Notes under the pieces: generated by a model
What the model saw: the letters and a program-made list of their open reading frames with translations, nothing else
Told to the model about the DNA's origin: nothing
Databases searched by the model: none
Part shown: positions 16,019 to 23,712 of the stretch, piece after piece
How positions within the stretch are numbered: position 1 is the first letter of the stretch
Layout: the number at the start of each line of letters is the position of its first letter
Made by a program: the position numbers and the translations under genes
Source: JANPEF01 sp046596055
GTDB taxonomy: Bacteria > Eisenbacteria > RBG-16-71-46 > DASYSL01
Assembly: GCA_046596055.1 (NCBI GenBank)
Contig: JBKJNH010000191.1
Coordinates: 1 to 26,695 of the forward strand
DNA length: 26,695 nt
Reading direction: 5' to 3'

Positions 16019-16624
16019 CTAGCGCGCTTCGTCGAGCATCTCCTCGCGGGCCTGCTTGGCGCGCGCTGCTCCGATCGCGCTCTTCACCTGCCTCTCCTCC
16101 TCCGGCGGCGGCAGCACGGCCGGCATGCCGAGGGACTCGATCCACAGCTCGCGAGCCCAACCCATCGTGTGGTAGAGGTGCTCGTCCTCCTCTTCCTCCA
16201 CCTCGTCGTGCGCAGCCTTGAGCGTATCGTGATCCTTGCCCTTCAGGTGGCCCGCCACCTCGCCGATCAGCTCCCAGTTCATGTGATCCTTGGTCTCCGC
16301 ATGGACCACGCACTCGGCGGCCACGAGCTGGGCCGCGTCCGCTCCCGCCGTCTGCTTGGCCATCTGCATCGCCTTGACCAGCGACTGGCCGATGTGGCGA
16401 ACGACCGTGCGGCCCGGGGTCTCCAGCATGGGATCAAGGCCCATGCTCTCGAACACGCGGATCAGCACCTTCTCGTGGGTGCGCGTCTGCTCGAGATACT
16501 CCGACCACTCCTTCTTCAGGTCGGTGTTCTTCGCACAGCTGATTGCGGTCTCGTAGACCTGGATGCCACCCTGCTCGGTTTCGAGCGCCTGGTAGAGCAA
16601 CTCGTGGATCTGGTCGGTCTTCAT
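16019..16624 (-). CDS. Ferritin-like/rubrerythrin-fold protein
   Basis: A 201-residue, almost wholly helical acidic protein with the sequence rhythm of a four-helix ferritin-like fold. Candidate metal ligands are E17 in YQALETEQ, H50-E51 in TRTHEKVL, E104 and H108 in AAECVVHAE, and E146-H149 in EEEEDEHLYH, a late ExxH-like element. A C-terminal extension after about residue 165 is Pro and Glu rich (LPPPEEERQ) and then basic. The ATG at 16624 has AGGAG about 8 nt upstream. Such proteins handle iron or peroxide, but the exact subfamily is unclear and the metal site is not proven. It is monocistronic and convergent with the CoA operon, and heads a run of stress-related genes. Confidence 0.8.
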   Translation of the reverse strand: MKTDQIHELLYQALETEQGGIQVYETAISCAKNTDLKKEWSEYLEQTRTHEKVLIRVFESMGLDPMLETPGRTVVRHIGQSLVKAMQMAKQTAGADAAQLVAAECVVHAETKDHMNWELIGEVAGHLKGKDHDTLKAAHDEVEEEEDEHLYHTMGWARELWIESLGMPAVLPPPEEERQVKSAIGAARAKQAREEMLDEAR

Positions 16625-16982
16625 GGTGGAGTCTCCTGCGGTCCGAGTGTGGAGCGCGATGTTCGGTTCAAGATCGAATTGCGGCCCGCAGTTGAGCGGG
16701 CTAGCAGGGATGCATCAGGGCAAGGGATGTGCCAGCGGAGGACGCGCCGTGGAACCCGCACCGAGTCCACGGGGAAGGCGCTTTATCCAAGGGACGCCGA
16801 CTCCTCCGGCCAGGGCGAGGGGGTCCATCCGGGCAAGGTTGGGCGGGAAGTTTGTAGACTTGACCGTGCCCCGGGAGACCTCCTCCGCCGGCGCAGGGAG
16901 CGCGAGCGTGACCTTCGATGTGGTGAAGCGGGGAGATGAAATCTTGTGGACGATTGCGCCCCCCCGACGCATCGTAGGAGGC
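16625..16982. other. 358-bp divergent intergenic region
   Basis: No convincing gene lies here. The plus frame leading into the DinB gene is open, but its residues are low in conservation-like character and have no ribosome binding site at any upstream start except a GTG at 16908. It contains a TAGACT at 16855-16860 that could be a -10 element for the DinB-osmC pair, without a clear -35. Confidence 0.4.
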
Positions 16983-17507
16983 ATGACGGCCATCACGACG
17001 GACCACTTCACCGGCAACCTGTCCATTTTGCTGCGCGAGACCTTCGAGAGCCCGCGAACCACCGGCGGGGCGTACCTCGACCAGGGGACGGGCCTGTTCA
17101 AGACGCTCGACGGGATCACCGCCGTGCGCGCCTCGCGCGTGCCGGTCGTGGGGGGTCCCACGATCGCCGCGCACACGGGGCACCTCCTCTATTACATTCG
17201 CATCACGCACGCGTTCCTGGTCGGGCGTGAGCCCGGCGCGCTCGACTGGCCCGGGAGCTGGGGCGGGCAACTCGTCGACGCCGACGAGTGGGTCACGCTC
17301 AAGAGCGAGATCCGTACGGCGTACGACGCGTTGCTCACGACCATCGAAGCGCAGGACAAGTGGAACGAGGACACGATCGGCGACGCCATGGCGATCGTCG
17401 TGCACACCGCATACCACCTGGGCGCCATCCGCCACGCAATCCGCATGGAAGATCGCGCGATCGGCGCCGGCGTCTCGGGACGACCGCACATGGAGGAATC
17501 ACGATGA
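16983..17507 (+). CDS. DinB-family protein
   Basis: A 174-residue protein with the DinB/YfiT four-helix pattern: LLRETFESP in the first helix, IAAHTGHLLYYIRITHAFL in the second and IVVHTAYHLGAIRHAI in the last. The three His expected to bind a divalent metal are present (H64 or H67, H141, H145). DinB-family members include thiol-dependent metalloenzymes such as bacillithiol and mycothiol S-transferases, and many of unknown role. The ATG at 16983 is preceded immediately by AGGAGG with a spacing of one base, which is too close. A GTG at 16908 is the alternative, adding 25 residues that do not look conserved. The stop overlaps the osmC start by 4 bp, so the pair is coupled, consistent with a thiol or peroxide stress role. 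Confidence 0.82.
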   Translation: MTAITTDHFTGNLSILLRETFESPRTTGGAYLDQGTGLFKTLDGITAVRASRVPVVGGPTIAAHTGHLLYYIRITHAFLVGREPGALDWPGSWGGQLVDADEWVTLKSEIRTAYDALLTTIEAQDKWNEDTIGDAMAIVVHTAYHLGAIRHAIRMEDRAIGAGVSGRPHMEESR

Positions 17508-17926
17508 TCCGCACTGCACAGGCACGCTGGTCGGGAGAACTGCAGACCGGCAAGGGAAACGTGAAGCTCGGCAGCGGCGCATACGACGGGCCCTACTCGT
17601 TCGGCACCCGCTTCGAGGGCGCGCCGGGCACGAACCCCGAGGAACTGCTGGGCGCGGCGCACGCGGCGTGCTTCTCGATGGCGCTCGGATTCGCGCTGCA
17701 GAAGGCCGGCCACGTGGCCGAGTCGGTCGAGACGACGTCGAGCGTGCACCTGGAGAAGGGTGATGCCGGATTCGCGATCGCAAAGATCGAGCTCAAGACG
17801 CGTGTGAAGGCGCCGGGCGTTTCGGCCGCCGACTTCGCGAAGCTCGCCGAGGAGACGAAGACGGGCTGCATCGTGTCGCGCGCACTGTCGGCTGTGCCGA
17901 TGGAGCTGGACGCGGCGCTCGTCTAG
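17504..17926 (+). CDS. osmC: OsmC-type organic hydroperoxide reductase
   Basis: A 140-residue member of the OsmC/Ohr family, which reduces organic hydroperoxides with two conserved cysteines. The peroxidatic Cys is C56 in GAAHAACFSMAL and the resolving Cys is C122 in KTGCIVSRAL. Spacing and flanking residues match OsmC (Cys59 and Cys125 in the E. coli protein) better than Ohr. The start LGSGAYDGPYSFGTRFEG region is also typical. Its ATG overlaps the DinB stop (ATGA), and GGAGGA lies 6 nt upstream. The protein would act in the cytoplasm in peroxide defence. It converges with the next gene, 38 bp away. Confidence 0.93.
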   Translation: MIRTAQARWSGELQTGKGNVKLGSGAYDGPYSFGTRFEGAPGTNPEELLGAAHAACFSMALGFALQKAGHVAESVETTSSVHLEKGDAGFAIAKIELKTRVKAPGVSAADFAKLAEETKTGCIVSRALSAVPMELDAALV

Positions 17927-17964
17927 ACTGCGCGGTCGTCGCGTGGCGTGGAGTCTGGTCGCGC

Positions 17965-18483
17965 CTAGGCCGACTGCGCGCGCGACGCGCCGATCACGCG
18001 CTCGATCGCCGCGAGCATCGTGCGCTCGCCCTCGCTCACGCGTTCGCCGCCGAATCCGAGGAAGCTTCCTTCCTTGGCGGCGTTCGCGACCTTGGTGCCG
18101 ATCTCGTGGATGAGCGTGGCGTACGCCGCGCCGTCGAGCATCGTCGCCCTGGCGGCGAGAATCTCGACCGCCTGGCGCAGCGAATCGAGCGCCATCATCC
18201 GCACCTTGTTCTGCGCGGCCGCCAGGTCGCCGGACTTCAGTTCCTTCAGCTTTTCCTTGATCCCCGTCTGCGCGGCCATCAGTTCCTCACGCGTGCAGAT
18301 CGCGCGCACCAGCGAGTTCTCGCTCTTCATCCCCTCGACCAGTGCGGACGTGGTGCCGAACGCCTCGGCGATCGTGCCGAACAGGCCACTGGAGCCGGCG
18401 ATCGTCACCGCCATGGCCGTCAGCGCAGGGGCCTCGCAGAGGGTGGTCCACTCTTCGGGTGTGAACGTCGTCTTGTCGGACAT
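17965..18483 (-). CDS. Conserved hypothetical helical protein
   Basis: A 172-residue cytoplasmic protein with no signal peptide or membrane segment, predicted to be nearly all helix. It begins MSDKTTFTPEEWTTL and has a Gly-rich turn (IAGSSGLFGTIAEAFG) followed by long amphipathic helices and a C-terminal FLGFGGERVSEGE. I recall proteins with the same TPEEW opening and Gly/Ser-rich loop as widespread hypotheticals, but no function is known to me. The ATG at 18483 has GGAGG 8 nt upstream. The frame is open further upstream, but that part crosses the divergent promoter region. It is divergent from the CDGSH gene. Confidence 0.8.
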   Translation of the reverse strand: MSDKTTFTPEEWTTLCEAPALTAMAVTIAGSSGLFGTIAEAFGTTSALVEGMKSENSLVRAICTREELMAAQTGIKEKLKELKSGDLAAAQNKVRMMALDSLRQAVEILAARATMLDGAAYATLIHEIGTKVANAAKEGSFLGFGGERVSEGERTMLAAIERVIGASRAQSA

Positions 18484-18633
18484 GGTCGGATCCTCCGTGG
18501 AATGGTCGGGGGGGAGTGACGACGCGCGGAGGGGGGGTGCGACGTGCGCGAAATGAACACTAGACTGCGCCGCGATCGGACGCAAGGCGAGCGCCCCCAC
18601 CGCATGCTAGGCTCGACGAGAGGAGGGATTCGG

Positions 18634-19092
18634 ATGAAGACAATCACCAAGCGTTACGACAACGGCGAGGTCACCGTCGTCTGGCAACCGCACCTGTGCG
18701 TCCACTCGGGGATCTGCTTCCGCGGCCTGCCGAGCGTCTTCGACCCCCGGCGTCGCCCGTGGGTCACGCCCGCGAACGCGACCTCGGCCGAGATCGTCGC
18801 CCAGGTCGGACGTTGCCCGTCGGGCGCGCTGTCGATGGCGCCCGGCGTGGCCGCCGAGCCCGCGGCCGCGCCGACGCTTCCGGTTGCCACCGCGGACGCC
18901 GATGCCGCCGAGGTCACGCGCATCGAGGCGTCGCCGAACGGTCCCTACCTCGTCCACGGTTCGCTGCTGATCCGGGGCAGCGACGGCACGTGCGCGCTGC
19001 GCGAAGGGACGACCGCGCTGTGTCGCTGCGGCGCGTCCGCCAACAAGCCCTACTGCGACGGCTCGCATGCGAACACGGGATTCGCCGGGTGA
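18634..19092 (+). CDS. Fusion of YjdI-type 4Fe-4S domain and CDGSH iron-sulfur domain
   Basis: A 152-residue protein joining two iron-sulfur domains. Residues 1-70 match the YjdI (divergent 4Fe-4S mono-cluster) family, with Cys at 22, 28 and 61 in HLCVHSGICF and GRCPSGAL. An Ala/Pro-rich linker (about 70-95) follows. Residues about 100-150 form a CDGSH domain with the complete signature CRCGASANKPYCDGSH (C130, C132, C141, H145), which holds a 2Fe-2S cluster in redox or iron-sulfur transfer proteins. The ATG has AGGAGG 8-9 nt upstream. The stop overlaps the GTG of the thioredoxin-fold gene by 4 bp. The likely role is electron or cluster transfer in the cytoplasm under stress; the partner is unknown. 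Confidence 0.93.
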   Translation: MKTITKRYDNGEVTVVWQPHLCVHSGICFRGLPSVFDPRRRPWVTPANATSAEIVAQVGRCPSGALSMAPGVAAEPAAAPTLPVATADADAAEVTRIEASPNGPYLVHGSLLIRGSDGTCALREGTTALCRCGASANKPYCDGSHANTGFAG

Positions 19093-19601
19093 GGCGCGCC
19101 GGCGCTTTGGTTGCGCTTTTCGCCGTTCTCGTGGTCGGCGACGCGCTGCCGACGTTGCGGGGCCGGGACCTCACCGGTCACGGCGTCCGGTTGCCGGATG
19201 CGACGCGCGGCAAGGTCACGCTGCTGGCCCTCGGTTTCACCTACGAGTCGCGCATTCCGGTCGAGGCATGGACCAACCGCTTCCGCGCCGACTTTGCGTC
19301 CGATCGTCGCGTGAACTTCTACGAAGTGCCGATGATCGGTGGCCTGGGGAAGCTGGCGCGCGGATTCATCGAGGGCGGGATGCGCAAGGAGACCCCGAAG
19401 GAACTCCAGGGAAATGTCGTGACGGTATACGACGACGTCAGTGACTGGAAAAAGCGCCTGGGCGTCCGGGACGGGGACGCCGCTAACATCCTCCTGCTCG
19501 ATGCCCGCGGTCGGGTTGTGGCACGATACGATGGGCCGTTCGACGAAGCGGCCTACGCGCGGGTGGCGGCTGCCACGCGCGGCCTGCTGGGCGGAATCTG
19601 A
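19089..19601 (+). CDS. Exported thioredoxin-fold protein, ATP10/AhpC-TSA-like, without CxxC
   Basis: A 170-residue protein with a short N-terminal hydrophobic signal or anchor (RRAGALVALFAVLVVGDAL) and a thioredoxin-like alpha/beta domain. Recognisable elements are GKVTLLALGFTYES in the first strand, NFYEVPMIGG in the third, and ANILLLDARGRVVARYDGPFD in the last hairpin, as in redoxins. The pattern resembles the ATP10 group (F1Fo assembly factor in mitochondria, redoxin-like in bacteria). The position of the CxxC motif is occupied by TYESRI, with no Cys, so it cannot be a classical disulfide exchanger. The GTG start at 19089 is coupled to the CDGSH gene (GTGA overlap). Function is uncertain. 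Confidence 0.78.
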   Translation: MRRAGALVALFAVLVVGDALPTLRGRDLTGHGVRLPDATRGKVTLLALGFTYESRIPVEAWTNRFRADFASDRRVNFYEVPMIGGLGKLARGFIEGGMRKETPKELQGNVVTVYDDVSDWKKRLGVRDGDAANILLLDARGRVVARYDGPFDEAAYARVAAATRGLLGGI

Positions 19602-19675
19602 CTTCCACGCGACCGGCTGTCGTGACAGGATCGAGTTCCCCCCCCGTTTTCACTTTCCTCCACAGGAGTCCGCAT

Positions 19676-19882
19676 ATGGCCACCGTCGCCAAGATCAGCG
19701 AGATCAGCTGCCGTTCGACCAAGAGCTTCGAGGATGCGATCCAGGGCGGCATCGCCCGGGCCGGCAAGTCCCTGCGCAACATCGAGTCCGCGTGGGTGAA
19801 GGAGATGAAGGTCGACGTGACCAAGGGCAAGGTGACGGGTTACCAGGTGAACATGCTCGTCACGTTCGTTCTCGAGAAGTAG
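19676..19882 (+). CDS. Dodecin
   Basis: A 68-residue protein matching dodecin over its full length: VAKISEISCRSTKSFEDAIQ, the helix GIARAGKSLRNIESAWVKEM with the flavin-stacking Trp, and the final strands KVTGYQVNMLVTFVLEK. Dodecins form 12-subunit spheres that bind flavins such as riboflavin, FMN or lumichrome and buffer free flavin. The ATG at 19676 is chosen because CAGGAG lies about 8 nt upstream and the family starts here; the open frame begins somewhat earlier. It has its own short intergenic leader and a strong terminator after it, so it is probably monocistronic. Confidence 0.95.
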   Translation: MATVAKISEISCRSTKSFEDAIQGGIARAGKSLRNIESAWVKEMKVDVTKGKVTGYQVNMLVTFVLEK

Positions 19883-19898
19883 CCGCGCGGCGTCCCCC

Positions 19899-19931
19899 GG
19901 GGGTGCGGGGCCCGATGGGCCCCGACCCCGG
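19899..19931 (+). terminator. Strong GC hairpin after dodecin
   Basis: A stem of GGGGCCC (19907-19913) with GGGCCCC (19917-19923) around GAT extends outward through a one-base bulge to about 12-13 bp. It starts 16 nt after the dodecin stop. A T-tract is lacking, but a second small hairpin (GGACT/AGTCC) follows immediately. Confidence 0.6.
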
Positions 19932-19968
19932 GACTCAAGTCCTTGTCGGACCTGCCGATATCTCCCCA

Positions 19969-20685
19969 ATGGTCCTCCCCTTGCACCCTGCCCGCCGGGT
20001 CGTCCCGACCCTGGCCGTCATCACGCTGACCGCGGCGCTGGTTGCGGCGTTCGCGGCGTTCGCCGGGTCCGCCGAGTCCGGCGTGATCCACGGGACGGTC
20101 GAGCTGGGCGCCGCGCCGACCAATCGCCCGCCCCGCGGCAACGCCTATCCCGGCCATGCGAACTCCCTGCCGCCCGGCGCCACCAACGCCGGCGCGGGTG
20201 GGGTCGACGAGACGGTCGTCTGGTTCGAGCGGCTGCCCGCGGGCATGGCCGTGCCGCCGCCCGCCGGCCCCCACCCCACGCTCGAGCAGAGGCGCCAGCA
20301 GTTCGTGCCGCGCGTGATCGCGTTGCAGGCCGGGACGTCGGTCGACTTCCCGAACCGCGACCCGGTCTACCACAACGTGTTCAGCGTCTCACCGGCTCGC
20401 CGCTTCGACCTGGGCAAGTACCGCGAGGGACAGTCGCGCAGCGTGCGCTTCGACAAGCCGGGCGTCGTGCGCGTGTTCTGCGACATCCACTCGGACATGG
20501 CTGCGTTCATCGTCGTCATCCGCCATCACCTCTTCGCGCGCGCGGATGCATCGGGGCGTTTCACGCTGCCCGCCGTTCCGGGGGGCGACTACACGCTCAA
20601 GGTGTGGCACCCGAGCCGCGGTGAGAGCCACCAGTCCGTGCACGTGCCCGACCGGGGCGCCGCCGACGTGACGGTCAGGATCTGA
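19969..20685 (+). CDS. Periplasmic cupredoxin-domain protein (MauL-like)
   Basis: A 238-residue exported protein. A signal peptide covers about 1-36 (basic PARR, then a hydrophobic stretch ending in AGSAES). The core is a plastocyanin-like cupredoxin with a full type 1 copper set: H135 in DPVYHNVFS, then C171, H174 and M177 in VFCDIHSDMAAF. The last 45 residues (ASGRFTLPAVPGGDYTLKVWHPSRG) form a carboxypeptidase-regulatory-like beta domain. This architecture is annotated in databases as methylamine utilisation protein or plastocyanin-like, often without any methylamine genes nearby, as here. No clear ribosome binding site precedes the ATG. It is followed 1 bp later by a membrane histidine kinase, which suggests a sensing partnership. 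A binding or electron-transfer role for copper is well supported. Confidence 0.88.
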   Translation: MVLPLHPARRVVPTLAVITLTAALVAAFAAFAGSAESGVIHGTVELGAAPTNRPPRGNAYPGHANSLPPGATNAGAGGVDETVVWFERLPAGMAVPPPAGPHPTLEQRRQQFVPRVIALQAGTSVDFPNRDPVYHNVFSVSPARRFDLGKYREGQSRSVRFDKPGVVRVFCDIHSDMAAFIVVIRHHLFARADASGRFTLPAVPGGDYTLKVWHPSRGESHQSVHVPDRGAADVTVRI

Positions 20686-20686
20686 C

Positions 20687-22501
20687 ATGAAGAGCCCGCT
20701 CCGTCGTCGGATCCTATTGTTCACCGCCGTCCCCATGGTCGTACTCACGCTGGGTGCGTTGTGGGTCGTGCACGGCACCGTGTCCGGGCGTGTGCACCAG
20801 GCCGTCGAGCAGGACCTGCGCCGCGCCTCGCTGGTGTTCGAGGACATGCTCGGCCAGCGCGCCGAGCAGCTGCGCATCGCCAGCGCGGTCGTCGCGCGCG
20901 ATCCGCGATTCTTCGCGGTGCTCACGCTTCCAGGCTCGCATCGCGATCGCGTGTACCGCAACACGGTGGCGGGCGTGGCCAAGGATTTCAACTCGATCAC
21001 AGACGCCGACGTGCTCGAGGTCCACGACGCGCGTGGCATGTCCATCGCCTCGGTCGGTCGCGAGCACCTGCGCGCAGGGGCCTCGAAGGAGCTGGTCGCC
21101 GCCGCGCGCGAGGGCACGATGGGCTACGAGGTCGTCGCCGCCGGCGATCGCCACTTCCAGGTCATCGCCACGCCCGTGGTGGCCGCGGGCCAGGTCGCCG
21201 GCGTGCTCGTGGTGGGCGCGGGCATCGGCGCACCGCTGGCCGCAAAGTTGCGCGAGCAGACGCGCAGCGACGTCAGCTTCGTCGCCGGTGGAGCGCTGTC
21301 GGGCACGACGCTGACGCGGGAGCCCGATCGGATCGCCTTGCTCGAGGCGGTCGCGGCGCGGCGCGGCGCGGCGCCGTCCGACGCGATCATCGAGCTGGCC
21401 GGCAGCGGCGACACCTACCTCACCCTGCTGCGCCCGCTGCCGGGTTCGCGCGCCGGCGATGCGCAGGCGTATGCGATCCAGCGCTCGCTCAAGGCCGAGA
21501 CCGCATTCCTCCGCGAGGTGCAGGTCGCGTTGGCACAACTGGGCCTGCTCGCCGTTCTGCTGGCTGTGATCGCCGGTTTGCTCGTGTCGGAGCGCATCAC
21601 GCAGCCGCTGCAACGCATCGTGCGCGCCGCCGAGGAGATCGAGCGCGGCAACTACGACTCGCCGATCGCCGCCGGCGGAGCCGACGAGATCGGCTACCTG
21701 GCGCGACGATTCGACGCCATGCGACAGCACGAGCGCGCGTACGTGCATAGCCTCAAGGAGGTGGCGCGCGTGAAGAGCGAGTTCATCGCGGTGGCCTCGC
21801 ACGAGCTGCGCACGCCGATCAGCATCATCCGCGGCTTCCAGGAGATGCTGGCCGACCTCGTCCTCGGCCCCCTGACCGAGAAGCAGGTCATGGCCGTGAC
21901 GGCCATCGGCGAGGGCACCGTGACGCTAGAGAAGATCGCCGACAACGCCACGCGCATGGCCCAGATCGAGGGCGAGCGCATGACGCTGAACCTCGACGAG
22001 CACCAGATCGGCGACCTGGTGAAGACCGCGGCGCGCACGGCCACCGAGGAGGCGCGCGGCCGGCAGGTCCGGGTGACCGTCAAGCTCGACGGCGACCTGC
22101 CGCGGGTGCGCGTTGACGGCCCGCGCCTGACCGAGGCGGTGGCCAACCTCGTGCGCAACGGGCTGCGCTTCACGCCCGACGGCGGCCGCGTCGACGTGCG
22201 CGCCCGCTGGTCCGATTTCGAACTGGTGATCGAGGTCGAGGACGACGGTGTCGGCATCCCACCCGATCGCCAGGAGCAGATCTTCGCCCCCGGCTTCGTG
22301 GTTCGGGATTCCAAGAACCACCACTCGTCGACTACATTGGAGTTCAATTCGGCGGGACTCGGGCTGGGGTTGGCCATCGCGCGCGGCATCGTCGAGGCGC
22401 ACGGGGGCACGCTCGCGGTGGACAGTGCCCCGGGTCGCGGAAGCCGATTCGTCCTGCGCTTGCGCCCCGAACTCGCGGAGGCGCTGATGGAGGCAGCTTG
22501 A
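20687..22501 (+). CDS. Membrane sensor histidine kinase with Cache-type periplasmic domain and HAMP
   Basis: A 604-residue kinase. Membrane helices lie at about 8-30 and 282-302 and enclose a periplasmic region of about 250 residues with a Cache-like pattern (ITDADVLEVHDARGMSIASVG, YEVVAAGDRHFQVIATPV). A HAMP linker follows (about 300-355), then the phosphoacceptor SHELRTP with H372. The ATPase domain has NLVRNGLRFTP, DDGVGIPPD and GLGLGLAIARGI. An insert near the F box (VVRDSKNHHSSTTLEFNSAG) is longer than usual and His-rich. The gene starts 1 bp after the cupredoxin stop and its own stop overlaps the porin-like start. No response regulator lies in the window. The ligand is unknown; the neighbours point to copper, redox state or a porin-transported solute. 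Confidence 0.92.
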   Translation: MKSPLRRRILLFTAVPMVVLTLGALWVVHGTVSGRVHQAVEQDLRRASLVFEDMLGQRAEQLRIASAVVARDPRFFAVLTLPGSHRDRVYRNTVAGVAKDFNSITDADVLEVHDARGMSIASVGREHLRAGASKELVAAAREGTMGYEVVAAGDRHFQVIATPVVAAGQVAGVLVVGAGIGAPLAAKLREQTRSDVSFVAGGALSGTTLTREPDRIALLEAVAARRGAAPSDAIIELAGSGDTYLTLLRPLPGSRAGDAQAYAIQRSLKAETAFLREVQVALAQLGLLAVLLAVIAGLLVSERITQPLQRIVRAAEEIERGNYDSPIAAGGADEIGYLARRFDAMRQHERAYVHSLKEVARVKSEFIAVASHELRTPISIIRGFQEMLADLVLGPLTEKQVMAVTAIGEGTVTLEKIADNATRMAQIEGERMTLNLDEHQIGDLVKTAARTATEEARGRQVRVTVKLDGDLPRVRVDGPRLTEAVANLVRNGLRFTPDGGRVDVRARWSDFELVIEVEDDGVGIPPDRQEQIFAPGFVVRDSKNHHSSTTLEFNSAGLGLGLAIARGIVEAHGGTLAVDSAPGRGSRFVLRLRPELAEALMEAA

Positions 22502-23712
22502 ACCAGGCTTTCCTCGTGCACGTCACCTTCGCTTTCGCCCTTTGCCTCGCCCTTTCGCTCGCGCAACCCACGATCTCCCACGCCGCCGACGACGAAAGTG
22601 ACTTCGACGTCCGCGTGCGCGGCCTCCTCGACATCGTCGCCGGCCCCAACAACGACGCGGTCACGCTCAACACGCTGAATGCCGGCGGGTCGCCGTTCGA
22701 TCCCTGGCGCGGCCGCCTGTTCGTCGAGGGCAGCGCGAACGAGAAGATCAGCGTCTTCACCCAGCTCCACCTGAGCGACGCGTCCGGAGTGTTTGTCTAC
22801 GGGGCCTACGCGGCGTGGACGCCGCTCGCCGAGCGTGACCTCACGCTCCAGGCGGGCAAGATTCCGTGGCCCATCGGCACGTTCGGGCCGCGGACGTACT
22901 CGAACAAGAACCCGCTCGTCGGTACGCCGCTGCTGTACCAGTACCACACGTCCCTGCGCGGCGACGTCATGCCCGCCGACATCGATGTGCTGCTCTCCGA
23001 GGCCGGCCAGGGCCAGTACGGCGTCGACTACGCGCCCGGCACCGGCGGCTGGCGCGGCATGCCCATCGTCTACGACTTCTGCTGGGACTTCGGCGCCGCC
23101 GTGGTCGGCAGCATGCGACCGTTCGAGTACTCGCTCGCGGTCACCAACGGCACGCCCTCCTCGGCGAACGCCGGCCGCGACACCAACGGCGACAAGTCGA
23201 TCATGGGCCGCGTCGGGCTGGCGCCGCTGCCGGGTCTCCGCTTCGGCGTGTCGGGCTCGACCGGCGCCTACATGTCCGATGACATCGAGGCGACGCTACT
23301 CCCCGGCACCAGCGCCGAGCGCTACGACCAGAACCTGTTCATGGCCGACCTCGAGTACGCGTTCTCCCGCTTCGAGCTGCATGCCGAGTATGCGATCAAC
23401 ACGTGGGAGACGCCCACCGTCGGCGACCTGACGCTGGACGGTTACTACGTCGAGGGGAAGTACGCGTTCACCAACGGGGCCTTCGTCGCCGCGCGCTACG
23501 ACGCGCTCCTCTTCGACGAGGTGCAGGGCACGACGGGTTCCGCCCGCCCGTGGGACGACGACGTGTATCGCTTCGAGGGCGGCATCGGCTACCGCTTCGA
23601 TCGGCACGTGATCGCCAAGGTCGTCTACCAGAAGACGACGCTCGATCCGCGGCCGGCCGCTGACTTCCGGTCGTCGGAGCTGGTGGCGGCGCAGGTGTCG
23701 CTGGGCTTCTAG
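22498..23712 (+). CDS. Outer-membrane beta-barrel porin-like protein
   Basis: A 404-residue protein with an N-terminal signal peptide (HVTFAFALCLALSLA, cleavage near SHAAD) and a mature part of alternating beta strands with aromatic girdles (RGRLFVEGSANEKISVFTQL, AYAAWTPLAERDLTLQAGKI, YYVEGKYAFTNGAFVAARYD). It ends in the terminal Phe typical of outer-membrane barrels (AAQVSLGF). The general pattern is that of phosphate-selective or DcaP-type porins, but no subfamily is certain. The TTG at 22498 overlaps the kinase stop (TTGA) and has GGAGG 4 nt upstream; a GTG at 22516 is a second option. Its stop overlaps that of the convergent SRPBCC gene by 4 bp, so there is no room for a terminator between them. 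Confidence 0.85.
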   Translation: MNQAFLVHVTFAFALCLALSLAQPTISHAADDESDFDVRVRGLLDIVAGPNNDAVTLNTLNAGGSPFDPWRGRLFVEGSANEKISVFTQLHLSDASGVFVYGAYAAWTPLAERDLTLQAGKIPWPIGTFGPRTYSNKNPLVGTPLLYQYHTSLRGDVMPADIDVLLSEAGQGQYGVDYAPGTGGWRGMPIVYDFCWDFGAAVVGSMRPFEYSLAVTNGTPSSANAGRDTNGDKSIMGRVGLAPLPGLRFGVSGSTGAYMSDDIEATLLPGTSAERYDQNLFMADLEYAFSRFELHAEYAINTWETPTVGDLTLDGYYVEGKYAFTNGAFVAARYDALLFDEVQGTTGSARPWDDDVYRFEGGIGYRFDRHVIAKVVYQKTTLDPRPAADFRSSELVAAQVSLGF

